Positions 7,523 to 13,438 of a stretch of 13,438 bases of DNA are shown piece after piece. How positions within the stretch are numbered: position 1 is the stretch's first letter; every line of letters begins with the position of its first letter. Made by a program: the position numbers and the translations under genes. Source of the stretch: an uncultured Bacteroidales bacterium (GTDB taxonomy: Bacteria > Bacteroidota > Bacteroidia > Bacteroidales > F082); the NCBI GenBank assembly GCA_946410535.1, contig CAMKAR010000019.1, positions 1 through 13,438 of the forward strand. The letters are read 5' to 3'. The notes beneath the pieces are model-generated. The model was given only the letters and a program-made list of their open reading frames with translations. It was not told where the DNA came from and made no database searches.

Positions 7523-8587
7523 TTAATATTCAATTATTTGATTAAACTTCAATTTTCCCAATTCCATAAAAATCGATGCCCAGGTCAGTCCTACACCAAA
7601 TCCGGCAAGACAAACCTTCTTGCTACCTTCCACAATTTCTTTGCCCAAATTATAGGATATGTTTGTAGGGACTGTCACTCCACTGGCATTACCGAAGTTT
7701 TCAACAATGTTAGCAGGCATTTTTTCGTAGGGTATACCAAGTTTGTCTGCCAATTTGTGCAACATGAACTTATTCGGTTGATGAAACAAAAAACCATCAA
7801 CCTCGTCCTTGCTGACATTGGCCTGTTCCATCAAATGCTCAATCATGGGTGGCACCTCGCGCTGGACAAAGTTGAAGACAAAATCGCCCTGCATGACCAA
7901 ATTGTCTTTCGATCTGAAATTGCCCGAGGCATCCTCTTCCATCACAGCCGTTTCAGGAGTCGAAGGTTGGCGGAAACCACCTGCGGGAATATTCAACGCC
8001 AACGCTCCCGTTCCATCCATCTTCACATTGGCAAATATCTTAGAATCATCATTGCATTTTTCGACCATGGTAATGGCCGCTGCATCGCCAATCAAAGGTT
8101 TGCTGTTGCGGTCGCGATCCGAAACCTTGGGGCTTAACACATCAGCATTCATTAGTACCACCTTGTTGACAGACTCTTGTTCCAGCAACATAAAAGCCTC
8201 TATCAAACCTATTTCGAAACCTGCGCAACCCTGGTTAATATCCAAACACAAGCAATCGTGCTTCAAGCCGAAATGGCCTTGAATTAGATTACTCGTAGGT
8301 GGCATGAAATAATCAGGCGACTGCGACACAAACAAGAGGGCATCGATTTCTTCTGGCTTCAGCAAACCATGGTCAAACAAGTACTGCAATCCAAAAACGC
8401 AGAAATCAGACGAGCATTGTCCTTTTTCGGCCACACGATGCTCGTTATAGCCCATGGCCAGTTTGAGTTTCATGCACTTGGCTGGCGAAAAACTGTAATT
8501 CGCCATTTCCTCCTCAAACTTTACCCGTTTCTTGGGTAAAATGGTAAGGATACCAGAAACCCGTTTGTTTTTAAATGCAAAATCCAT
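7523..8587 (-). CDS. 3-oxoacyl-[acyl carrier protein] synthase III-like (FabH-family) condensing enzyme
   Basis: 354 residues, slightly longer than E. coli FabH (317). The thiolase-fold triad is complete: Cys121 in DINQGCAGFEIGL (116-128), His269 in FLFHQPNKFML (266-276) and Asn300 in ENFGNASGVTVPT (296-308). Other family blocks are LLFVSQSPDYFMPPTSN (84-100), the GDAAA segment (167-171) and the C-terminal GFGVGLTWAS (329-338). FabH enzymes join an acyl-CoA starter to malonyl-ACP. Here, lodged between two dedicated carrier proteins and followed by a FabG-like reductase, it probably makes a short 3-oxoacyl group for polysaccharide decoration rather than serving bulk fatty-acid synthesis. A non-condensing acyl-transfer role, known for some KASIII relatives, cannot be excluded. 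Its ATG overlaps the upstream carrier-protein stop (TAATG). Confidence 0.92.
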   Translation of the reverse strand: MDFAFKNKRVSGILTILPKKRVKFEEEMANYSFSPAKCMKLKLAMGYNEHRVAEKGQCSSDFCVFGLQYLFDHGLLKPEEIDALLFVSQSPDYFMPPTSNLIQGHFGLKHDCLCLDINQGCAGFEIGLIEAFMLLEQESVNKVVLMNADVLSPKVSDRDRNSKPLIGDAAAITMVEKCNDDSKIFANVKMDGTGALALNIPAGGFRQPSTPETAVMEEDASGNFRSKDNLVMQGDFVFNFVQREVPPMIEHLMEQANVSKDEVDGFLFHQPNKFMLHKLADKLGIPYEKMPANIVENFGNASGVTVPTNISYNLGKEIVEGSKKVCLAGFGVGLTWASIFMELGKLKFNQIIEY

Positions 8588-8817
8588 TACTTCGCCCCAT
8601 TTTTAATCAGCAACTGCTCAATCGACTCGACCGATGCAAAGTTCTCAGGCAAAATATCCATGCCGTCAATGGAAATACCATACGTGGCATCCAATTCCGA
8701 AACAAGGCTCACAATATCGAACGAGTCCAACATGCCCTCTTCAATGAAATCAATCTGCTGATCGAAATCAAACTCAGGACGCAGTTCGCTAAGAATCTTT
8801 ATTATTCGCTCTCTCAT
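8587..8817 (-). CDS. Acyl carrier protein-like protein (first of two)
   Basis: 76 residues, acidic, standard ACP length. The conserved helix-II motif is clear: GMLDSFDIVSLVSELD (28-43), with Ser32 as the predicted phosphopantetheine site; the D-S-F-D-I form is typical of stand-alone carrier proteins that accompany DltA-like adenylation enzymes (DltC-like) and specialised acyl systems. It lies 2 bases after the GNAT gene, itself overlapping the adenylation-enzyme gene, so the adenylation enzyme is a good candidate for charging it. Its stop overlaps the ketoacyl-synthase start by one base. The ATG at 8817 gives a normal ACP N-terminus (MRERIIKILSEL). The true cargo cannot be read from sequence. 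Confidence 0.9.
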   Translation of the reverse strand: MRERIIKILSELRPEFDFDQQIDFIEEGMLDSFDIVSLVSELDATYGISIDGMDILPENFASVESIEQLLIKNGAK

Positions 8818-8819
8818 AA

Positions 8820-9632
8820 TTATAGTTTGTTGGTCATAATATAATCAAACATGTCATCTTCCTTGAATCCATAATGCCTATAACGATTCAACGCATTTTC
8901 ATTGTCTTGTCTCACCCAAAATAATTGGCGTTTTGTATCCTTCCCTTGTTCCAGAAACCTATTCATCAAATCTGATCCCACTTTTTTGTCCCGAAAATCA
9001 GGATGAACAAACCAATACCTCAAATACAAGGTTGAAGGACTCTTCTCATAAATCAAAAAGCCCATCATTTTGTCATTTTCAACGCAAGCCAAAACATGCC
9101 CCAATTTGGCATAGAATGCCAACTCCTCATAATATGGGATTTGCTCGTTCTTATCCTCAAAAAACTGATACAACAACTCCTCTATTTCTTTAACCTTCTC
9201 CAACGAAACCAACTTTACCTTTTCTGAAGCCAACCATTTCTCACCCACTGATGGAATTCTTGTCATCCGCACGAATGTTGTTGAAAATCTATAGCCACAT
9301 TTCAAAAACAATCCCACCAATGCGCCACATTGATCTTTTCTACCAACAACATCGACCATCAAGGGAGCTTCTTCTGAGTTGATTTCCAACATTCGAATTC
9401 CTTTCTCCAAATCCTCAAATCCCGTGGAAACAAAATACACATTCCAAAATTTTTCCTTCTTACGAATCAAAAAACACGTATCCCCTTCCCATAAAAAGAA
9501 CAACACACCTTTGTCAATCCACACGGAATGCTTTTCGACATCAAGATAGAAATTGGTGAGAAAGCCTCTACGCTTCGCCCTAACCTCAGCCACCAATTGT
9601 TGAATCTGAACTACGGATTTAATTCTGTCCAT
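8820..9632 (-). CDS. GNAT-family N-acyltransferase, probably tandem-domain
   Basis: 270 residues, soluble. The C-terminal half (about 137-268) is a recognisable GNAT domain: LRYWFVHPDFRDKKVGSDL (204-222) carries the cofactor pyrophosphate-binding loop in the form RDKKVG, followed by FWVRQDNENALNRYRHYGFK (238-257), the usual Asn/Tyr/GF elements near the acceptor end. The N-terminal half ends in LKCGYRFSTTFVRMTR (110-125), which resembles the last strands of a GNAT fold, so the protein may be two GNAT modules with the first one degenerate. GNAT enzymes usually use acetyl-CoA, but members using acyl- or aminoacyl-carrier proteins exist. The gene overlaps the adenylation-enzyme gene by 14 bases and is followed 2 bases later by an ACP gene, so transfer of a carrier-bound group to an amino sugar is a plausible role. 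Distinctly AT-rich. Confidence 0.8.
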   Translation of the reverse strand: MDRIKSVVQIQQLVAEVRAKRRGFLTNFYLDVEKHSVWIDKGVLFFLWEGDTCFLIRKKEKFWNVYFVSTGFEDLEKGIRMLEINSEEAPLMVDVVGRKDQCGALVGLFLKCGYRFSTTFVRMTRIPSVGEKWLASEKVKLVSLEKVKEIEELLYQFFEDKNEQIPYYEELAFYAKLGHVLACVENDKMMGFLIYEKSPSTLYLRYWFVHPDFRDKKVGSDLMNRFLEQGKDTKRQLFWVRQDNENALNRYRHYGFKEDDMFDYIMTNKL

Positions 9633-11130
9633 TAACTATATCTTTGTAATATTTGCGGTCAATCTTGCCACTGGCATTCTGTTTCATGACAGTCTCTTTC
9701 CGAAATTCAGACGGAATCATATAACGCGGCAATTTTGATGCCAAAACCGAGCGGAGTTCCTTCACATCAGTCATTTTTTCCGATTGGAAGAAAAGTATGA
9801 TTCTCTTGTGCCCATAATCATACACTGCACAACAATTGTCCACTAACTGACAGCCCAATACAGCCGTTTCGATTTCACCCAACTCAATGCGGTAGCCATT
9901 GTGCTTGATTTGGGAGTCGATGCGACCCACATACATCAGTTCACCTCGTTGGTTTCTATAGACCACATCACCTGTACAATATATCAATTCCGGATAGTGC
10001 TTATTCAATGGGTTTTGGATAAACGAAGCTTGTGTCCTTTCCCAATCATTGTAGTAGCCCAAAGCCAGCGAAGACCCTCTCACGCAAAGTTCGCCCTCCT
10101 CATCCACCTCTGCTGCTCTTTCTCTATCCACCAAAACCAAAACATCACTATTTCTGCAAGGGACTCCTATGGGTAAAGGTTCGTCATCAGTAAAAGCCCT
10201 GCCCACTTCATAATAGGTACAGTCCACCGTTATTTCCGTCGGGCCATATAAATTGACATACCTACAATCAGGCAAATGCTTTCTCCAATAGTTCAGATGT
10301 TTGTTGGGCATGACTTCTCCAGCGAAAAAAACATCCCTCAAATACTGGGGTTTGTTATGCTCCAAAATATTGAGATTGGCTACGTTTACGAGAACAAACG
10401 GCACCCAAAACACGAAAGAAATCTTGTTTTCATTCAGATAATCAATGAGTTTTGCCGGAAAGACAAAGCATGTCTCCGGGATCACATTCAATGTAGCACC
10501 TGTGGCATACATCAAATAAATGTCCAGCGTCGAGTTGTCAAAATAGAATGGTGCTTGATTCCCGATAATCGCATTTTCGTCAATATGGAATCTTGAAACG
10601 GCCCAATCAATATAATCAATCACGCCACGATGGGAAATCACGACGCCCTTAGGGGTTCCCGTTGAGCCAGAAGTGAAAATCGCATAAACAGGATCCGTAT
10701 CAATTTGTTTCGACAAATCAAAATCTGTTGTGACCTCTTCCGCAATGGCATCCTCGTATACCACAATTCTCCTATCGCCACAGAATGCGGACAACTGCTC
10801 GTAATGAAGTCGGTCAGTTACCAAGATTTCAGCCTCAAGCACATCCAATATAGAGAGTGCTCTTGCTTCTGGCATTTTCACATCCATAGGCACATAGAAG
10901 TTCCCGCTCATGTTGATACCAGCAAAAGACACAACCATTTTTCCGCCTTTGGGAAGAAACACAGCCACTGGACAATTCTTCGCGTCTCCAATGCCTATGA
11001 ATCGAGCCAATTTCCGAGCCGATTTCCACAATTCTTCAAAAGTCATCTGACCTTCGGCATCCGCGACCGCTACCTTATCAGGGAATCGGGCAGCTGTACG
11101 TTTCAAATATTCAATTACACATTTCTGCAT
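9619..11130 (-). CDS. Stand-alone amino-acid-type adenylation enzyme, DltA-like
   Basis: 503 residues, matching DltA length and lacking a fused carrier domain. Core motifs are present in order: YAIFTSGSTGTPKGV (149-163), FYFDNSTLDIY (195-205), FFAGEVMP (268-275), NLYGPTEITVDCTY (293-306), YCTGDVVY (384-391), GRIDSQIKHNGYRIELGEIE (402-421) and NASGKIDRK (485-493), with catalytic Lys489. Asp198 in FDNS is placed like the aspartate that holds the amino group of amino-acid substrates, so an amino acid rather than a fatty acid is the likely substrate. In DltA the FFAG position reads FCG, its cysteine being linked to D-alanine selectivity; here it is Ala270, so substrate or stereochemistry may differ. 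It would form an aminoacyl-AMP and pass the group to a carrier protein, most simply the one at 8587-8817. The start at 11130 overlaps the GT4 gene by 16 bases. Confidence 0.92.
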   Translation of the reverse strand: MQKCVIEYLKRTAARFPDKVAVADAEGQMTFEELWKSARKLARFIGIGDAKNCPVAVFLPKGGKMVVSFAGINMSGNFYVPMDVKMPEARALSILDVLEAEILVTDRLHYEQLSAFCGDRRIVVYEDAIAEEVTTDFDLSKQIDTDPVYAIFTSGSTGTPKGVVISHRGVIDYIDWAVSRFHIDENAIIGNQAPFYFDNSTLDIYLMYATGATLNVIPETCFVFPAKLIDYLNENKISFVFWVPFVLVNVANLNILEHNKPQYLRDVFFAGEVMPNKHLNYWRKHLPDCRYVNLYGPTEITVDCTYYEVGRAFTDDEPLPIGVPCRNSDVLVLVDRERAAEVDEEGELCVRGSSLALGYYNDWERTQASFIQNPLNKHYPELIYCTGDVVYRNQRGELMYVGRIDSQIKHNGYRIELGEIETAVLGCQLVDNCCAVYDYGHKRIILFFQSEKMTDVKELRSVLASKLPRYMIPSEFRKETVMKQNASGKIDRKYYKDIVNGQN

Positions 11131-12056
11131 GGTCCATCAATGATTTTATGGTAAATCCCCATTAGCTCTCTTGCTACCAATTTATTATCCAAACCGCAGG
11201 CAATCACTTTTTCTCTTCCTTGGGTTTTACCTTCAAAAGACATGGCTTTGGTAAGCAAATCAGCCAACTCTTTCGGCTCTCGGCTATTAGCTACAAAGCA
11301 TCCTCCCAAACCCTCTACACGTTCTTTCACATCACCCACATCCACGCTCACAATGGGACATCCGCAAGCCATAGCCTCTTTAATCACCTGAGGGGAACCT
11401 TCAGCGTAAGAAGTCATCAAAAAAGCATCAGCGGCACACATCAACAAAGTTACCTCTTCACGGGAATAGCCTTTCAGTTCCAGCAGTTCAGCATTATCAT
11501 CTTGTAAAGCCTCAACAGTTTGTTTCGCCAATATCGCATTTTTCACAGCATTGTCGAAAGCTCCAGCAAAAAGAATGTATCTTTTGTCGGCAGACAGATG
11601 CATCTTCTGTCTTGCCTCGCTTTTCTCCGTCAGCTGCATATCCGACATGTCAATTCCGCAAGGCAATAAAGAATAATTCCTTTTGGGATAAGCTAAGTCC
11701 ATGGTCTTTTGGGACACAAAAACATTCCAAGCCGACAAGCGCATAGCTTGCTTTGAGAACAGCAACACCTTTTTATCGTTGATGTCGGAACCATGATAGG
11801 TGGTCACCACCGGCACCCGTCTCTGCAAATTGGCAAGAAGACCGGAAAGACCATAATGAGCATGAATCACATCAGGCCCGAATCTCTTGATTTCCCTTTT
11901 CAAGGCCGAGAGGTTTTTCAAATAGCCCATAATGCCTTTGCCCTGCAAGCCGAAAAAGCGCACTTCGCAGCCTTGCTTTTCCAAGGCTCTGGCCTGCTCG
12001 GTGATGAACGGCGCAAAACGACCTTTGTTGTATGATGCGACGACAAGAATCCTCAT
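11115..12056 (-). CDS. GT4-family glycosyltransferase
   Basis: 313 residues from the ATG at 12056. GT-B fold, retaining family 4: N-terminal strand MRILVVASYNKGRFAPFITEQA with the typical acceptor-side glycine loop shortened, DVIHAHYGLSGLLA (62-75), TYHGSDIN (86-93), and the C-terminal nucleotide-sugar block AEGSPQVIKEAMACGCPIVS (218-237) with the EX7E pair Glu219/Glu227, then DVGDVKE. It adds a sugar to the lipid-linked repeat unit on the cytoplasmic side; donor and linkage cannot be told. It is shorter than many GT4 enzymes (350-400). An in-frame ATG at 12128 would add 24 residues that run antiparallel to no family feature and overlap the upstream membrane-protein gene; the ATG at 12056 gives a standard ATGA overlap and the expected N-terminus. 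It overlaps the adenylation-enzyme gene by 16 bases. Confidence 0.92.
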   Translation of the reverse strand: MRILVVASYNKGRFAPFITEQARALEKQGCEVRFFGLQGKGIMGYLKNLSALKREIKRFGPDVIHAHYGLSGLLANLQRRVPVVTTYHGSDINDKKVLLFSKQAMRLSAWNVFVSQKTMDLAYPKRNYSLLPCGIDMSDMQLTEKSEARQKMHLSADKRYILFAGAFDNAVKNAILAKQTVEALQDDNAELLELKGYSREEVTLLMCAADAFLMTSYAEGSPQVIKEAMACGCPIVSVDVGDVKERVEGLGGCFVANSREPKELADLLTKAMSFEGKTQGREKVIACGLDNKLVARELMGIYHKIIDGPCRNV

Positions 12057-13438
12057 ATCGAAAAGCCTCTGCCTGCCAATTTGACCCATGCCCAAGCGTT
12101 GATGATGACACAAACAACCACCAGCCATATCGTATACCAGCGCTTGTGCTTGTTGGTCATAAGCGACACTCCATAGGCCGCAAACATCAACTCGAAAGCC
12201 AGCACGGGGAAATGGAAGCGTTCTGAATGGGCAAAATTACTGAACACCAGCACAACCAAATAGCCTGCCGTTACCGCAATGGGCAACACATGTTTTCGCC
12301 ACCCCCCTCTCAACAACAATGTCACCAAGGCGAAAATCGTGAAACCTGACATCACATTCTTGATGAAATTCGCACCGTTCATCATCATTTGGTTCTCTTG
12401 GTTGGCAATTTCGACCATTGAGGAGAAAGGTATGGTGAAAATAAAAGGTGCAAACACTGAGGCAGACGCATATTTTGCAAAGGTATTGCCTCCTGCTCGT
12501 TCGGCACGCCATTCGTAACCAACAGTTTGATTGGTTTCCCTCCCTTCCCAGAGCTGTTGGGTTTCTTGTACCATCTCAACGCCTACGGTCAAAAACATCC
12601 AAACGGCAAAAACTGCGCTATACAAGATTTTCTTCCATGTCTGCAACTGCTTGCCCGAGCTTAAGATCAAAGCACCCACCAAAGCCGCCGCCAATACCGC
12701 GGCCAAAGCCGTCCTAAAGGTGAACATGACAAGGATGACCAACCCTGGCAACAAGATATTCTGGAAGGTGATTTTCTTGGCTCGCAAGGCCAGATCGGCG
12801 CGTTCAGTGAACAAGATGGTCATGAAGGCCATCTCTGTCTCTTTCAGCGTCACACCGCAATAATACCACATATTGGGCATCAGCATGCAGAAGATGGCCG
12901 TCATCCGCCCCGTGGACTCACCGAAATTGCGCTTGGCCAAATTATACATCAGCACACACGAAAACGCATCGATGACACACTTCACCAAATGTGCAGGAAG
13001 CACATTCGTACCTAAAACCAAATATTCGATGGCCAACCACCAGCAATAGCCCGAGTCGGAAAAGCCTACAAACTCATCCATTTGTTCAATAAACACCTCG
13101 AACCCGTAATTGCGCCACAAACAAGCCATTTCATAATATAAACCCTCATCCCCATAATGGTATGCAAAAGGCTCTCCCGTCATCTCAATGTAATAGAAAT
13201 AAATAAATACCGCATACACCACCCTGATAATCAAAGCCGTGGTAAACAACTTCTTGGTAAAAGTCCTTTCTGGGAACCTATACCAATCCATCGTCAACTT
13301 GTTGGAATAGATAAAGAAAACGAGTACGGCCACCAAACCAAATAGGACAAATTGGAACGGCATCGCGTAGCTCATGAAAAACACGCTCACCAAAGCCAAA
13401 GTGACCAAATAGCAAACTATGGCTCTTGTGGAGAAATA
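12053..13438 (-). CDS. Multi-pass membrane protein, candidate GT-C (GT39-like) glycosyltransferase (5' end cut by window)
   Basis: At least 461 residues with about ten hydrophobic segments. The frame stays open to the window edge (the codons before 13408 read YFSTRAIVCY), and the TTG at 13408 is an unlikely start, so the true start probably lies just beyond. After the first two or three membrane segments comes a loop with YHYGDEGLYYEMA; the Asp-Glu pair (near 13145-13150) is placed like the catalytic acids of GT39/ArnT-type enzymes, which use polyprenyl-phosphate sugars. The following pattern LPAHLVKCVIDAFSCVLMYNLAKRNFGES...LMPNMWYYCGVTLKE also resembles that family. I cannot exclude a Wzy-type polymerase, since both are poorly conserved multi-pass proteins. 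It overlaps the GT4 gene by 4 bases (ATGA), which puts it in the same operon. Confidence 0.72.
   Translation of the reverse strand, partial: YFSTRAIVCYLVTLALVSVFFMSYAMPFQFVLFGLVAVLVFFIYSNKLTMDWYRFPERTFTKKLFTTALIIRVVYAVFIYFYYIEMTGEPFAYHYGDEGLYYEMACLWRNYGFEVFIEQMDEFVGFSDSGYCWWLAIEYLVLGTNVLPAHLVKCVIDAFSCVLMYNLAKRNFGESTGRMTAIFCMLMPNMWYYCGVTLKETEMAFMTILFTERADLALRAKKITFQNILLPGLVILVMFTFRTALAAVLAAALVGALILSSGKQLQTWKKILYSAVFAVWMFLTVGVEMVQETQQLWEGRETNQTVGYEWRAERAGGNTFAKYASASVFAPFIFTIPFSSMVEIANQENQMMMNGANFIKNVMSGFTIFALVTLLLRGGWRKHVLPIAVTAGYLVVLVFSNFAHSERFHFPVLAFELMFAAYGVSLMTNKHKRWYTIWLVVVCVIINAWAWVKLAGRGFSI

Noticed and set aside
12057..12128. Upstream in-frame start for the GT4 glycosyltransferase
   Set aside because: It adds a Cys/His/Gln-rich stretch before the natural MRILVVAS strand and overlaps the membrane-protein gene by 76 bases, whereas the ATG at 12056 forms an ATGA overlap.
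13406..13408. TTG as start of the membrane protein
   Set aside because: The frame continues upstream to the window edge with hydrophobic, plausible N-terminal codons; the real start is probably outside.
1..13438. tRNA, rRNA, CRISPR arrays, insertion sequences or attachment sites
   Set aside because: I saw no regular direct-repeat array, transposase-like frame, terminal inverted repeats or tRNA-like segment; coding genes fill almost the entire window.

Overview
The window is a dense surface-polysaccharide (capsule, exopolysaccharide or O-antigen type) locus, and every gene I can support lies on the minus strand, so transcription runs right to left. The organism is most likely a member of the Bacteroidales, Prevotella-like. 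The reasons are the short Wza-type lipoprotein next to a Wzc-type kinase, starts without clear Shine-Dalgarno sequences, and a -7 box of the Bacteroidetes form TAnnTTTG at 2980-2987. The genus is an inference from style, not from a marker gene.

In transcription order the layout has three parts. (1) Positions 13438 to 11115 hold a multi-pass membrane protein resembling GT-C/GT39 glycosyltransferases (cut by the window edge) and a GT4 glycosyltransferase. (2) Positions 11130 to 6025 hold a compact acyl-activation and transfer cassette: a stand-alone DltA-like adenylation enzyme, a GNAT acyltransferase, an acyl carrier protein, a FabH-like ketoacyl synthase, a second carrier protein, a FabG-like reductase and a left-handed beta-helix acyltransferase. 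(3) Positions 6035 to 3040 hold a DUF354 protein, a WecB-type UDP-GlcNAc 2-epimerase and a variant NodB-fold deacetylase-like protein. These twelve genes overlap or are separated by at most 14 bases, so they look like one translationally coupled operon. After a 94-base gap with a good promoter -7 box come the export genes: a Wza-like outer-membrane lipoprotein (2945-2151) and a Wzc-like chain-length/tyrosine kinase (2094 to beyond position 1).

The genes suggest how the product is made. WecB supplies UDP-ManNAc, the glycosyltransferases and perhaps the DUF354 protein assemble the repeat unit, and Wza/Wzc export it. The middle cassette has two carrier proteins, two acyltransferases, an amino-acid-type activating enzyme and a condensing enzyme plus reductase pair. 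It could therefore make a two-part N-acyl decoration, for example a 3-hydroxyacyl group on an aminoacyl group attached to an amino sugar. That chemistry is my inference; the individual families are clear. The initiating sugar-phosphate transferase, the flippase, an unambiguous polymerase and any sugar aminotransferase are not in the window and would have to lie beyond its right edge or elsewhere.
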